Assembly: GCA_015064385.1 (NCBI GenBank)
Contig: SVSI01000005.1
Span: 53,532-117,531 of the forward strand
Direction of reading: 5' to 3'
Source of the DNA: Oscillospiraceae bacterium
GTDB lineage: Bacteria > Bacillota > Clostridia > Oscillospirales > CAG-272
Length of the DNA stretch: 64,000 bases
A model generated the notes under the pieces. The model was not told where the DNA came from, ran no database searches, and worked only from the letters and a program-made list of their open reading frames with translations. Positions within the stretch are counted from its first letter, which is position 1; each line of letters opens with the position of its first letter. Position numbers and translations under genes: made by a program. Of the stretch, positions 1-10,337 are shown piece after piece.

Positions 1-2492
1 TTGCCGAGCAGTATTCAACGAGAATAGTCAAGCTGCGCGACGGACTTATAGTAAGCGACAGCGCGCCCTTTGATCCTTCTCTTCCCTATAATCAGGAAAA
101 GCCGGCGGAGAAGCCGAAGGAGATTGTAAAAAAAGGAGACAAGAAAAAGAAGGAAAAGAAACCTTCAATGTCTTTCTGGACGGCGCTCTCCCTCTCCTTT
201 AACAACCTTATGACAAAACGTGCAAGAACGGTTCTCACCTCATTTGCGGGAAGCATAGGAATTATCGGAATCGCACTCATCCTTGCCGTTTCGCAGGGTA
301 TAAACGCGTTTATAGCACAGGTGCAGGAGGATACGCTTTCCACATATCCCCTTTCTATACAGAAAGAAACGCAAAATATGGCGGCTATGCTCTCGGCAAT
401 GACGAGCGTTTCGGACACTACCGACTACAAAAACTCGGGCAAGATCCACGTTGACGACTCGCTCGGAACTATGATGCACGCAATGGCATCAACGGTAGAT
501 AACAACCTCGAAGCGTTCAAGGCGTATCTTGATAAGAATTACGACGATATAAAGGATCACGTCAGTGACGTTCAGTACACCTATGACTACGATATGCACG
601 TTTTCAACGCAGACGGCACGGTCGAGGTCGGAATGGAAAGCATGCTAAACAGTATGGGCGACGCATTTTCAGGTCTTTCCGAAATGGCGTCCATGGCAGG
701 CGGAATGGACGTTTTCTCGGAAATGATCAACAATCAGGCCCTGCTTGATCAGCAGTACGACGTTATTGCGGGAAGCTGGCCCACGCAGGCAAACGAGGTC
801 GTTCTCGTTGTAAACTCGAATAACTCGATAAGCAAAATGACTCTCTATATGCTCGGCGTTCTTCCTCACGACGACCTCGAGGATATAATGAATGCGCTTA
901 TGTCCAACGGAGAGTACGATTCCACGCCTATGGAGCCGTACGATTTCGATTATTTCCTTAATATGAGATTTAAGCTCCTTCTGTCGTCTGATTTCTATGC
1001 GATAGATGAAAAAACCACTCCTTACGACTACGAAGATGGCAAATTCCCCGTTTGGAGAGATCTTCGTAACCTTCCCGGATACAACCAGGCGGAATTCGTC
1101 AAGGATCGCGGAACCGAGCTTAAGATCTCGGGTATAATCCGTCCCAAGGAAGGCGCGGCGGCAACCTCGATCTCCGGCGCTGTCGGATACACGAAGGCGC
1201 TTACCGATTACGTACTCGCAGAGACCGGAAAGAGCGCGATAATCGCACAGCAGAAGGCAACTCCCACGTTCAACGTTCTCACCGGACTTCCTTTCGATAG
1301 AACCCACTACAAGCCCGAAAATATAAACGAGCTCATTGATAAGATAGACGGCGCAACTATGGAGCAGTTCTACGCCATTATGACCGAAAAGATCAAGACC
1401 GAGGACGAGTTTAAGGATCAGCTTCAGGTAACGCCCGAGAATTTTGCAGGTATGTTTATGCTCCTGCCCGCAGAAAATCAGGCACAGATACTGACAGAGC
1501 TGATCGGCGCGGCAGCCCAAAACGATCCATACGGAACGACAGCGCTTTTCACAACGCTTAGCGCGATGACCGACAATAAGATACAGATCTCTCCTGAAAA
1601 TTTCGTTATGCTTCTTCCCTCACTTAACCAGTCGATAGTCTATGTTTCCATCGCAGGTCTTACGCCAAGCGAACAGATGCCCTACCCCGTCAGCGGCCTT
1701 ACCGCTCTTGCGGGCGAAGAGGTTATGTCGGTGATCCGTAAGGAGCTCCAAAGCACCATTTTAGAGCTTGAGGTCAACGAAGAGATTTTCGTAAGCATTC
1801 TCGGAACTCTTACCGAGCAGGACGAAAACTTCATTATGATCGAGGAGATGCTTTACAATATGGCGCCCCAGATCGACGCGACCTACGAGAGCGTACTCGA
1901 CGAGCTTGACGCCATTGAGGCGGCAAAGCCGATGTCGATAAACTTCTACGCAAAGGATTTTGAATCCAAGGAAGCCATTGAAAAGTTTATTTCGGATTAT
2001 AACGATTCGGTAAGCGATGCCGACAAACTCGAATACACGGACGTCGTCGGAATAATGATGTCCTCCGTGACCACGATAATCAACGCGATCACCTACGTTC
2101 TTATCGCGTTCGTTGCGATCTCGCTCGTAGTTTCCTCGATAATGATAGGCGTCATAACACTCATTTCGGTACAGGAAAGAACGAAGGAGATCGGAATTCT
2201 CCGTGCGATCGGTGCGTCCAAGCGAAACGTATCAAGTATGTTCAACGCAGAGACTATGATAGTCGGCTTTGCATCGGGACTTATCGGTGTACTTTCCACC
2301 GTTATCCTCTGTCTGCCGATAAACCTCATTCTGCGCTACTTCACGGGACTTGACAATCTGAAAGCGTTCCTGCCCTGGGAGGCGGCGATCGTGCTCGTCA
2401 TAATAAGCGTAGTCCTCACGCTCTTTGCGGGAATAATTCCCTCAAGAAGTGCGGCGAAGAAGGACCCCGTTGTTGCACTCAGAACCGAATAA
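1..2492 (+). CDS. ABC transporter, fused ATPase-permease (5' end outside window)
   Basis: The open frame enters from the left edge (codons in phase with base 3). Its first residues, ending in the motif STRIVKLRDGLIVSD, are the usual C-terminus of a LolD/MacB-type ABC ATPase. A Lys/Glu-rich linker follows, then an FtsX/MacB-like permease. That part has one transmembrane segment after the linker, a large extracellular region of about 550 residues, and three C-terminal transmembrane segments. The coupling-helix motif TKEIGILRAIGASKRNV lies between the second and third of the four segments. So ATPase and permease are one chain, a fusion known in Clostridia. An ATG at 168 would give a permease-only product, but the frame upstream is clearly coding. 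Such transporters export peptides or lipids or act in envelope stress; the substrate here is unknown. Partial at the 5' end. Confidence 0.9.
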   Translation, partial: AEQYSTRIVKLRDGLIVSDSAPFDPSLPYNQEKPAEKPKEIVKKGDKKKKEKKPSMSFWTALSLSFNNLMTKRARTVLTSFAGSIGIIGIALILAVSQGINAFIAQVQEDTLSTYPLSIQKETQNMAAMLSAMTSVSDTTDYKNSGKIHVDDSLGTMMHAMASTVDNNLEAFKAYLDKNYDDIKDHVSDVQYTYDYDMHVFNADGTVEVGMESMLNSMGDAFSGLSEMASMAGGMDVFSEMINNQALLDQQYDVIAGSWPTQANEVVLVVNSNNSISKMTLYMLGVLPHDDLEDIMNALMSNGEYDSTPMEPYDFDYFLNMRFKLLLSSDFYAIDEKTTPYDYEDGKFPVWRDLRNLPGYNQAEFVKDRGTELKISGIIRPKEGAAATSISGAVGYTKALTDYVLAETGKSAIIAQQKATPTFNVLTGLPFDRTHYKPENINELIDKIDGATMEQFYAIMTEKIKTEDEFKDQLQVTPENFAGMFMLLPAENQAQILTELIGAAAQNDPYGTTALFTTLSAMTDNKIQISPENFVMLLPSLNQSIVYVSIAGLTPSEQMPYPVSGLTALAGEEVMSVIRKELQSTILELEVNEEIFVSILGTLTEQDENFIMIEEMLYNMAPQIDATYESVLDELDAIEAAKPMSINFYAKDFESKEAIEKFISDYNDSVSDADKLEYTDVVGIMMSSVTTIINAITYVLIAFVAISLVVSSIMIGVITLISVQERTKEIGILRAIGASKRNVSSMFNAETMIVGFASGLIGVLSTVILCLPINLILRYFTGLDNLKAFLPWEAAIVLVIISVVLTLFAGIIPSRSAAKKDPVVALRTE

Positions 2493-2497
2493 AAGAT

Positions 2498-2530
2498 AAA
2501 ACCGTCAGATTTTTCTGACGGTTTTGTTTT
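2498..2530 (+). terminator. Rho-independent terminator of the ABC transporter gene
   Basis: A perfect stem (ACCGTCAG / CTGACGGT) with a T-rich tail begins just after the stop codon. The 27 bp at 2498-2524 recur as an exact reverse complement at 3638-3664. Confidence 0.9.
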
Positions 2531-2546
2531 GTGTGAAAAGAGCAAA

Positions 2547-2574
2547 AAGCGTTTCTTTCGGCAAAGAAATGCTT
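2547..2574 (+). repeat. Solo copy of the terminal hairpin of the multi-hairpin element
   Basis: The arms GCGTTTCTTT and AAAGAAATGC flank the loop CGGC. This is the same hairpin that ends the element at 2866-3120, here without the other hairpins. Confidence 0.7.
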
Positions 2575-2631
2575 CAATGTTGTGTACGGTGACCGTGCGA
2601 AATACACGAAAACGCGCTTGTGAGATGGGAC

Positions 2632-2812
2632 GTTCATTTCTGTACCGACAGAAACGAACCAAAGAACGGCTGTTAGGGAGGGAGAACCCTCCCTTCAGGA
2701 AACACCCACCCCTATGGCAAAGGCGCTCCCAACGCGTGTCGCGCTTTGCCCGCCGCGAAAACACGCGGCGTGTCATTACTCGCGGCGCAAAAAAGGGCGC
2801 CTTTGTTAGCTC
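2632..2812 (-). repeat. Multi-hairpin dispersed element, copy 1 (reverse)
   Basis: Read on the minus strand this is a GC-rich string of hairpins very close in order and sequence to the copy at 10338-10555. The blocks are AAAGGCGC..GCGCCGC, GCCGCG..CGCGGC, a CAAAGCGC/GCGCCTTTG pair, GGGAGGG/CCCTCCC, and finally GTTCGTTTCTGT/ACAGAAATGAAC. No credible protein is encoded. Together with copy 2, the two terminators and the remaining AT-rich bases it fills the gene-free stretch 2493-3355. Confidence 0.75.
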
Positions 2813-2865
2813 CCACGGGTGAAATTCGCGGACTATTAAAACTACATTCAGGCGAATTTGTGTTT

Positions 2866-3120
2866 CGTTCGTAGGAACAGACCGCGGCGCATTTTCCTCT
2901 TGCGCCGCGAAAGACCCCCGCGCCGAATCTTTTTGAGGCGCTTTGAAAGCGCGCAAGCTCCCACGCGCGCTTTCAACGTTTAATTTAGAGAGTGGGTTTC
3001 CAAAGGGAGAGATCCTTCTCTCCCTTTCGGCGTTCTTTGCGAAGCGTTTCTTTCGGCAAAGAAATGCTTCAATGCCGTGCACGTTGACCGAAGGATCTGT
3101 GTGTGCGAACACACAAAACG
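2866..3120 (+). repeat. Multi-hairpin dispersed element, copy 2
   Basis: A serial hairpin array: GCGGCGC/GCGCCGC at 2881-2910, GAAAGCGCG/CGCGCTTTC at 2945-2976, AGGGAGAG/CTCTCCCT at 3003-3026, GAAGCGTTTCTTT/AAAGAAATGCTTC at 3041-3070, and GTGTGT/ACACAC near 3098-3113. Block order matches the other copies, but most stems differ by paired substitutions. No coding signal. Confidence 0.75.
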
Positions 3121-3272
3121 TGTTTGTTAATTACTTTCTGGCATTAAAATTACTTACTTGATTCTCACGGTAACGGCAGGATTGCCACTCTTAATATTGC
3201 CACTCTACAGTTTACTCTGTAAACACGCACACCAAACCAAAGTCTTCAAATTTCGATTGTTATAATAATATT

Positions 3273-3291
3273 TTATCTCAATTTGAGATAA
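3273..3291. promoter_or_regulatory. 19-bp palindrome, possible operator
   Basis: TTATCTCAA and TTGAGATAA form a perfect inverted repeat around one central base, 65 bp upstream of the DUF6809 start. A TATAAT hexamer lies at 3327-3332, but no clear -35 is seen. The role as an operator is inference. Confidence 0.4.
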
Positions 3292-3355
3292 ATCCGCACA
3301 TCACCAAAAAAACATGATAAAATATCTATAATAACACTCAAAAGGAGAATTTATT

Positions 3356-3634
3356 ATGAAAAAAATCGTTGACGATCTTTGGTATGGAAACGTTGATCCA
3401 AGCGTTTCCTGCCGTGAAATGACAGAAGAAACAAGGTCACTGATGGATTGCATCGCAAGACATCACGACGATCTTCAAGCAACGTTTACAGACGATCAAA
3501 AAAAGCTTTTTGAAAAATTCGATGATTGCTGCGTTGAAATGGCAGGAATAAACGAGAGAAAAATATTTTCTTTTGCTTTTCGCCTCGGCGCCAAACTCGC
3601 TATTGAAATTATGGAAACAGAACTTTATACATAA
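3356..3634 (+). CDS. DUF6809 family protein
   Basis: A 92-residue protein that matches my memory of the DUF6809 family. Small proteins of this family are common in Clostridia, often near accessory DNA. It is predicted to be soluble and helical. The C-terminal motif INERKIFSFAFRLGAKLAIE is the most family-like part. The start has an excellent ribosome binding site (AAAAGGAG, 9 nt before ATG). The gene stands alone: non-coding repeats lie upstream and a convergent terminator shared with the minus-strand AAA+ gene lies downstream. The function of the family is unknown to me. Position inside a repeat-rich island suggests it arrived as an accessory gene (inference). Confidence 0.75.
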   Translation: MKKIVDDLWYGNVDPSVSCREMTEETRSLMDCIARHHDDLQATFTDDQKKLFEKFDDCCVEMAGINERKIFSFAFRLGAKLAIEIMETELYT

Positions 3635-3637
3635 AAT

Positions 3638-3669
3638 AAACCGTCAGAAAAATCTGACGGTTTTGTTTT
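3638..3669. terminator. Bidirectional terminator between DUF6809 and DUF815 genes
   Basis: A perfect stem ACCGTCAG/CTGACGGT with a T-tract on the plus side and A-runs on the other. Bases 3638-3664 are the exact reverse complement of the hairpin at 2498-2524. Confidence 0.85.
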
Positions 3670-4840
3670 ATCTTTTTGAAAGAAGCATATCCACGAACTG
3701 TCTTGCCGCACGCGCGGAACGTCCGCCTCTGCCGAGTGCAAATCTCTCCGCCTCCTCGTCAAGCTCTCCCTTCTTCATATCAATTCCCGCGTCCTTTGCA
3801 CAACGGTGAACGATGTCAAGATAGGTCTTCTTGTCGGGACGGTTGAAGGTGACGTGAAGTCCGAAGCGCTCGGAAAGAGATACCATCTCCTGCATCGTAT
3901 CGTTTCGGTGAATATCGTCCCCCTCGCGATCGGAAAACTTTTCCTTTATTATATGTCTGCGGTTGCTAGTTGCATATATGACCACGTTTTGCGATTTCGC
4001 AGAGACCGATCCCTCGAGCACCGCCTTGAGCGCACTGTAATTGTCGTCGTCCTTCTGGAAGGAAAGATCGTCGATAAACAGTATGAATTTCAGCGGATTT
4101 TCGCTGAGCTCGTCAAGAAGTCCCGCAATACTGCCAAGCTGATCCTTGCGAACCTCGATAATTCGAAGTCCTGACGTGAAAAGCTCGTTCACTATCGCTT
4201 TGACGGTCGAGGACTTTCCCGTTCCCGCGTCACCCGTGAGAAGCACGTTTGCCGCCGGCTTGCCGTCAAGAAGGGCCTTAGTGTTACCTAAAATTATATT
4301 CTGCTCTCTTTCATAATCAACGAGAGAGGAAAGGCGTATATCGTCCGGACTGTGAACGGGAACGACCTTGTTTTCTCTGTCAAGATAGAACATTCTGTAC
4401 TTTGCGTAAATTCCGTATCCGTGTTTTCCAACGCTCGCCGCTCTTTTGGAAAATTCAGATGCAAGATCGACCTTTTCAGACGCAAATTTCGGAAGAAATT
4501 TAGGATCTTCAAGTCCCTCGCAAAGACACTCGGGGGTGAGATCGCAAAGCGCCTGAAGCGTTTCTATCTCGCATTTCGTTGCACTCTCCACGTGAGGCGG
4601 GATCTCTCTTTTTCCTCCGATAAGCTTGAAATATACAGTTTCGCTTTCAAGACAAAGCTCTTTTACGTACGCGCTGAGGTATCCCCCGTTCGCGCGGTAG
4701 AGCGCAGTTACAAAAGATGCATAGCTCGACTCACTCTTTTCTTTCAGATGCTTTTTCAGAGCGCTTATCAAAGCGTCGTCAAGAAGATCTCTGAAAACGG
4801 CGAGAGAGTCAAGTCGTGTTTCGAGTTCTTTTAGTTTCAT
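3668..4840 (-). CDS. DUF815-type AAA+ ATPase
   Basis: A 390-residue protein with a helical N-terminal half of about 190 residues followed by an AAA+ domain. Walker A is GDAGTGKS near residues 203-210 and Walker B is FILFIDD near 251-257. Length and layout fit PF05673 (DUF815), predicted ATPases with no established role. The ATG at 4840 was chosen because it begins the family-like MKLKEL sequence; it lies 7 nt past the ilvD stop. Its Shine-Dalgarno is weak (GAGATCA inside the end of ilvD), suggesting translational coupling. It is the last gene of the ilv operon, though a link to branched-chain amino-acid synthesis is not evident. An in-frame extension upstream would overlap ilvD and is less likely. 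Confidence 0.85.
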   Translation of the reverse strand: MKLKELETRLDSLAVFRDLLDDALISALKKHLKEKSESSYASFVTALYRANGGYLSAYVKELCLESETVYFKLIGGKREIPPHVESATKCEIETLQALCDLTPECLCEGLEDPKFLPKFASEKVDLASEFSKRAASVGKHGYGIYAKYRMFYLDRENKVVPVHSPDDIRLSSLVDYEREQNIILGNTKALLDGKPAANVLLTGDAGTGKSSTVKAIVNELFTSGLRIIEVRKDQLGSIAGLLDELSENPLKFILFIDDLSFQKDDDNYSALKAVLEGSVSAKSQNVVIYATSNRRHIIKEKFSDREGDDIHRNDTMQEMVSLSERFGLHVTFNRPDKKTYLDIVHRCAKDAGIDMKKGELDEEAERFALGRGGRSARAARQFVDMLLSKR

Positions 4841-4847
4841 AGTGATC

Positions 4848-6497
4848 TCAGTCAAGGACAGCTCCGTACGCACCGCCCGAAACGAGCTTTGCATAGCGCT
4901 TGAGATATCCCGTAAGTTCCTTTGTTTTAGGTGTGAAGTTCTTCATTCTTTCGGCGATTACCTTGTCGTCAACGAGAAGCTCGATCTTGTTTTCGGGGAT
5001 ATTTATGCTGATCTCGTCTCCGTCCTCGATAATGCCTATAATTCCGCCGCTTGCCGCCTCGGGCGTGATGTGTCCAACGCACGCACCTCTGGTCGCTCCG
5101 CTGAAGCGTCCGTCGGTTATGAGCGCAACGCTCTCGCCGAGTCCCATTCCCATAATAGCGGAGGTGGGGCTGAGCATCTCTCTCATTCCGGGGCCGCCTT
5201 TCGGTCCCTCGTATCTGATAACGACGACGTCGCCTGCCTTGATCTTGCCCGCATCTATTGCCGCCTGCGCGTCCTCCTCGCAGTCAAAAACTCTTGCGGG
5301 ACCCTTGTGGACGAGCATCTTTTCGGATACCGCCGAGCGCTTTACAACACTTCCCTCGGGTGCAAGATTGCCTTTGAGCACGGCGATTCCGCCTGTTGCG
5401 CTGTACGGCTCGTCAATAGGACGAATTACTGAAGCATCTCTGTTTTTACAGTCCTTAATACTCTCGCCGAGAGTTTTTCCGAGCACGTTTATGCAGTCCG
5501 TGTGAAGGAGTCCCTTTTTGGAAAGCTCGTTCATTACGGCATATACACCGCCCGCCTCGTCAAGATCCTCCATATAGGTCGGTCCCGCGGGTGCGAGGTG
5601 ACAGAGATTCGGCGTCTTTGCGCTTATTTCATTAGCAATATCAAGGTTTATGTCAATTCCGCATTCACGCGCTATTGCCGGTAAATGGAGCATACTGTTA
5701 GTTGAGCAGCCGAGCGCCATATCAACGGTGAGGGCGTTCATAAACGCCTTTTCGGTCATTATATCAAGCGGTCTGATATTGTTTTTGAGTGCGTGCATTA
5801 CTGCCATTCCCGCGTGCTTTGCAAGCTCTATTCTCGAGGAATAGACGGCGGGGATCGTTCCGTTTCCGCGAAGCCCCATTCCAAGCGCCTCGGTAAGGCA
5901 GTTCATCGAGTTTGCAGTGTACATTCCCGAGCACGATCCGCAGGTAGGACAGGTCTTGCATTCGAATTCGCAAAGCTTGTCGTCGTCTATCTTGCCTGCG
6001 TTGTACTGTCCGACCGCCTCGAACATACTCGAAAGACTCGTTTTCTTTCCGCCCACGCGTCCCGCAAGCATCGGGCCGCCACTGACGAAAACGGTCGGAA
6101 TATTGAGACGTGCCGCCGCCATAAGAAGACCGGGCACGTTTTTGTCACAGTTGGGGACCATAACGAGCGCGTCAAAGCCGTGTGCCTTGACCATCGCCTC
6201 GGTAGAGTCGGCGATCAGCTCGCGGGTGACGAGCGAATATTTCATTCCCTCGTGTCCCATAGCAATGCCGTCGCAAACGGCTATCGCAGGGAAAACTATC
6301 GGTGTGCCGCCCGCCATTGCAACGCCCGCCTTGACCGCGTCAACTATCTTGTCAAGATTCATGTGACCGGGTACGATCTCGTTGTACGAGCTGACTATAC
6401 CGATCATCGGTCTGTCCATCTCTTCGGCGGTAAGACCGAGCGCGTGATAAAGAGATCTGTGCGGCGCATTCGCCGTTCCTTTTACGATATTTTCCAT
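4848..6497 (-). CDS. ilvD: Dihydroxy-acid dehydratase
   Basis: IlvD dehydrates 2,3-dihydroxy-3-methyl(butanoate/valerate) to the 2-oxoacids that give valine and isoleucine and, via 2-oxoisovalerate, leucine. At 549 residues it has normal length. The Fe-S cluster cysteines are visible in CDKNVPG (about 117-123) and TCGSCSG (about 185-191). The ATG at 6497 follows GAGGAAAA at good spacing; an upstream in-frame extension would translate the palindromic leader and was rejected. It is third in ilvB-ilvN-ilvC-ilvD order but is separated from ilvC by about 440 bp of repeats, so it may be transcribed less or independently. A pair of palindromes ends 13 bp before the start codon. Confidence 0.96.
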   Translation of the reverse strand: MENIVKGTANAPHRSLYHALGLTAEEMDRPMIGIVSSYNEIVPGHMNLDKIVDAVKAGVAMAGGTPIVFPAIAVCDGIAMGHEGMKYSLVTRELIADSTEAMVKAHGFDALVMVPNCDKNVPGLLMAAARLNIPTVFVSGGPMLAGRVGGKKTSLSSMFEAVGQYNAGKIDDDKLCEFECKTCPTCGSCSGMYTANSMNCLTEALGMGLRGNGTIPAVYSSRIELAKHAGMAVMHALKNNIRPLDIMTEKAFMNALTVDMALGCSTNSMLHLPAIARECGIDINLDIANEISAKTPNLCHLAPAGPTYMEDLDEAGGVYAVMNELSKKGLLHTDCINVLGKTLGESIKDCKNRDASVIRPIDEPYSATGGIAVLKGNLAPEGSVVKRSAVSEKMLVHKGPARVFDCEEDAQAAIDAGKIKAGDVVVIRYEGPKGGPGMREMLSPTSAIMGMGLGESVALITDGRFSGATRGACVGHITPEAASGGIIGIIEDGDEISINIPENKIELLVDDKVIAERMKNFTPKTKELTGYLKRYAKLVSGGAYGAVLD

Positions 6498-6510
6498 ATT
6501 ATTTTCCTCA

Positions 6511-6603
6511 GAAAACCTTTTTGTAAAAAGGTTTTCCGAACCTTTCAAAAACTTTCTTGAAAACCCTTTTTGGAAAAAGGGTTTTCAAACTTTCCCAAAA
6601 ACT
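6511..6603 (-). repeat. Tandem start-proximal palindromic leader repeat (two units) before ilvD
   Basis: There are two palindromes, at 6511-6536 (arms GAAAACCTTTTT/AAAAAGGTTTTC) and 6559-6588 (arms TTTGAAAACCC../..GGGTTTTCAAA). Each is preceded, on the minus strand, by a conserved AAGTTTTTGAAAGG-like block. The arrangement is nearly identical to the leader of proC at 28396-28445. With the element at 6661-6858 it occupies the gene-free stretch 6498-6934. Confidence 0.75.
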
Positions 6604-6660
6604 TTACTTAAAGGGAAAGCTGTATTTTGTCTGTGTGTTCTTGCGCCACACCCCTATCCG

Positions 6661-6858
6661 CAAGCAAAGGCGCCTTTCTGCGCCGCGCCGAAATAGTGAG
6701 CGCAAAACGCGACACGTGTTCGGAGCGTTTTGCTGGGGTGGGGGCTTCCAAGGGGCGGGAGCACCCGCCCTAGTTGGCTGTTCTTTGGTTCGTTTCTGTC
6801 AGCACAGAAATGAACGAAAAGAAAAAGACAATAGCGTCTATTGTGTGTTCGCACGAGT
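6661..6858 (+). repeat. Multi-hairpin dispersed element, copy 3
   Basis: Same block order as the other copies: AAAGGCGCC..GCGCCGCGC, AAAACGCGAC..GCGTTTTG, GGGCGGG/CCCGCCC, then GTTCGTTTCTGT/ACAGAAATGAAC at 6788-6815. After that comes an ACAATA/TATTGT hairpin at 6828-6844 and TGTGTTCG. It lies antisense to the ilv operon between ilvC and ilvD. Open frames across it are short or run antisense to ilvC and were rejected. Confidence 0.75.
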
Positions 6859-6934
6859 GTGCCGCCCGTCCGCATCGCCACGTTTTAATATAGGGGGACG
6901 CATAATCAATGCCTCCCCCTTATTATGCCGTGTT

Positions 6935-7969
<1,035 letters not shown>

Positions 7970-7988
7970 TTATATTTTAGATTTGTTT

Positions 7989-8501
7989 TCAAAATTCCTC
8001 GCGGATGGTTTTGCTTCCGCGCTCAAGCGATACGATTCCCGTGCGGCAGATCTCAAGGATCTTGTAGTCGCGCATGATCTCGATAAAACCGTTTATGCGG
8101 CGGCTGTCGCCCGTTACCTGTATCATTACCGCCTCCTTGGTGTAGTCCACGATCTTTGCATCGTACGCATCTGCGGCGGATCGTATCTCCTCTCTCGTTT
8201 CGGGAGAGTTTTCCATTTTTATGAGCAAAAGCTCACAGCTGACTGCGTTTTCCGCGTCAAGCTCCTTTATCGAGCAGACCTCGGGGAGCTTATAAAGCTG
8301 TTCTACGAGTTGCTTTTTGATTGCCGAGTCTCCGTCGAAGAGCACGGTTATTCTCGAATAGTCGGGTGACTCCGTCTCACTAACCGTGAGCGCGTCAATG
8401 TTGAAGCGGCGGCGACGGAACATACTCGTCACCTTATTAAGAACACCGAACTTATTCTGTACGAGAACGGCTACTGTGTATTTGTTCACCTTTTTATTCA
8501 C
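7989..8501 (-). CDS. ilvN: Acetolactate synthase small (regulatory) subunit
   Basis: A protein of about 170 residues with an N-terminal ACT domain (VLVQNKFGVLNKVTSMFRRR) and a C-terminal ALS_ss_C domain; it usually mediates valine feedback on IlvB. It overlaps the ilvB end by a few bases. The start is uncertain. GTG at 8501 (or TTG at 8504) has an AAGG just upstream inside ilvB, and a further GTG at 8486 would remove five residues. None is ATG, which suggests translation coupled to ilvB. Domain content is complete, so the choice does not affect the function call. Confidence 0.93.
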   Translation of the reverse strand: MNKKVNKYTVAVLVQNKFGVLNKVTSMFRRRRFNIDALTVSETESPDYSRITVLFDGDSAIKKQLVEQLYKLPEVCSIKELDAENAVSCELLLIKMENSPETREEIRSAADAYDAKIVDYTKEAVMIQVTGDSRRINGFIEIMRDYKILEICRTGIVSLERGSKTIREEF

Positions 8502-10161
8502 CAACCTTCGTTATTATGTCGTCCATAGAGCCGCCGGGCGGAAGCATCGGGAGAACGAACTCGTCCGCTTCTATCTTGCAGTCTATAAGATAAGGTCCGT
8601 TTTCGCTGAACGCGCGACTAAGCGCATCGCCGAGCGCCTCTATACTGTCAACTCTCTCGCCCTTTGCGCCGAATGCTTCGGCAAGACGGACGAAATCGGT
8701 CTTTCTGTCAAGAGTCGTATTGGAATAGTGCTTATCAAAGAAAAGCGTCTGCCATTGGCGAACCATTCCGAGAACGCCGTTGTTCATAAGCAGTATAACG
8801 ACGGGAACCTTATAGGAAACGGCAGTAGCAAGCTCGTTAAGGCACATACCGAAGCTTCCGTCTCCCGTGACGAGCACCGCGTGCTCCATTGTCGCCATCT
8901 GCGCGCCGATCGCCGCGCCGAGTCCGAATCCCATCGTTCCGAGTCCGCCGCTTGAGATAAAGCGTCTGCTCTTTTTGAAATTCAGATTTTGCGCCGCCCA
9001 CATCTGATGCTGTCCGACGTCGGTGGCAACCGGAGTATTTTCTCCGAGATACTTGTTCAGCGCGTGTATTGCCGCTCTCGGTGTAAGTCCGTCTCTGTTA
9101 TCGAGATGCTTGTCCTCTTCACGGCGAAGCCCCGCGATTTTCTTCTGCCAGGTCGGTCTTTTGACCTCTTTTATAAACGGGATAAGCTTTTGAAGGGTAA
9201 GCTTTACGTCTGCTCTGAGCCCTATTTCGGTATTTACGTTTTTGGAAAGCTCTGAGCCGTCTATGTCTATATGGACTATCTTTGCTTTGGGTGCAAATTT
9301 AAGACGGTTGCCCGTAACTCTGTCGTTAAAGCGCGTTCCGAGAGATATTATGCAGTCCGCGCTATGCATAGCCATTGTGGACGCGTAGTGTCCGTGCATT
9401 CCCTGCATACCGAGAAATCTCGGATGATCGGTAGGAATACCCGAAATGCCCATCATTGAGCATCCGATCGGTGCATCTATACGCTCAGCAAGGGCGAGCA
9501 TCTCGTCCTGCGCGCCGCTCGATATAACTCCGCCGCCGAAATAAATGAACGGTCTTTGCGCCGAGTTTATACACTCTGCCGCCTGAGCGATCCTTATTTC
9601 CTTCGCCGCGTGCTTTTCCTCGGGCAATGCGGGACTCTCTGCCGTATATTCGCACTTTGCTATCTGTACGTCCTTGGGTACGTCTATCAGAACGGGGCCG
9701 GGACGTCCCGACTGCGCGATCACGAACGCCTCTCTTATCGTATCCGCGAGCTCCTCTACCGAGCCGACGCAGTAGTTTTGCTTGGTTATGGGAAGGGTAA
9801 CTCCCGTGATATCTATCTCCTGAAAGCTGTCCGTTCCTATCTGGGACGAGAAAACGTTACCCGTAATAGCTATCATGGGCACCGAATCGAGATGTGCGGT
9901 AGCAATTCCGGTGACGAGATTTGTCGCTCCGGGGCCGGAGGTAGCAATAACGACGCCCGGTCTGCCCGTGGCTCTCGCATATCCGTCTGCCGCGTGCGCG
10001 GCACCCTGCTCGTGAGCGGTAAGCACGTGGTTTATTTCGCCCGAATATTTATAAAGTGAATCGTAAACGTGTATTATCTGTCCGCCCGGATATCCGAAAA
10101 CGGTATCACAGCCCTGTTCTATAAGAGTGCGGACGATTATATCTGCTCCCGAGAGTAACAT
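8494..10161 (-). CDS. ilvB: Acetolactate synthase large (catalytic) subunit
   Basis: A 555-residue ThDP enzyme condensing two pyruvates, or pyruvate with 2-oxobutyrate, in the first common step to branched-chain amino acids. The ThDP motif GDGSFGMCLNELATA..NN is near residues 430-465. The catalytic glutamate region AHEQGAAHAADGYARATG is near 43-60, and the FAD-binding middle domain is present. The ATG at 10161 follows AAGGAA and begins the family-like MLLSGADII; a longer frame starting upstream was rejected. It is the first gene of the operon, 45 nt downstream of the predicted transcription start, so there is no room for an attenuator or T-box. Confidence 0.96.
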   Translation of the reverse strand: MLLSGADIIVRTLIEQGCDTVFGYPGGQIIHVYDSLYKYSGEINHVLTAHEQGAAHAADGYARATGRPGVVIATSGPGATNLVTGIATAHLDSVPMIAITGNVFSSQIGTDSFQEIDITGVTLPITKQNYCVGSVEELADTIREAFVIAQSGRPGPVLIDVPKDVQIAKCEYTAESPALPEEKHAAKEIRIAQAAECINSAQRPFIYFGGGVISSGAQDEMLALAERIDAPIGCSMMGISGIPTDHPRFLGMQGMHGHYASTMAMHSADCIISLGTRFNDRVTGNRLKFAPKAKIVHIDIDGSELSKNVNTEIGLRADVKLTLQKLIPFIKEVKRPTWQKKIAGLRREEDKHLDNRDGLTPRAAIHALNKYLGENTPVATDVGQHQMWAAQNLNFKKSRRFISSGGLGTMGFGLGAAIGAQMATMEHAVLVTGDGSFGMCLNELATAVSYKVPVVILLMNNGVLGMVRQWQTLFFDKHYSNTTLDRKTDFVRLAEAFGAKGERVDSIEALGDALSRAFSENGPYLIDCKIEADEFVLPMLPPGGSMDDIITKVGE

Positions 10162-10212
10162 TTCCGTGTTCCTTTCTAAAATCTGAAAATACAAAACCCT
10201 ATGTAATAAATA

Positions 10213-10241
10213 ATTATAACATTATAAGTACGCGATGTCAA
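10213..10241 (-). promoter_or_regulatory. Promoter of the ilvBNCD operon
   Basis: On the minus strand TTGACA (10241-10236) and TATAAT (10218-10213) are both perfect, with a 17-bp spacer. The predicted transcript starts near 10206. Confidence 0.85.
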
Positions 10242-10337
10242 GCATTTTTTGAGAGCAATATAAAAAGTGCGTAGAATAAATTAAGCGAAAAAAACGTTGT
10301 ACAGTATTTTGATAATTACAGATATTATCCGCATCAG

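Noticed and set aside
669..1520. 283-codon minus-strand frame in the ABC gene
   Set aside because: Antisense shadow of the permease domain.
2529..3161. Short open frames in the repeat island (for example 97 and 72 codons)
   Set aside because: They follow the arms of the hairpins and contain repeated Arg/Lys/Ser-rich strings; the same strings recur wherever the element occurs.
3668..4840. DUF815 ATPase as a ClpX- or MoxR-type enzyme
   Set aside because: No zinc-binding domain, no MoxR signature; the N-terminal helical half and length fit DUF815.
10162..10241. T-box or leader peptide attenuator for ilvB
   Set aside because: The perfect promoter leaves a leader of about 45 nt, too short for a T-box, and no leader peptide with branched-chain codons is present.
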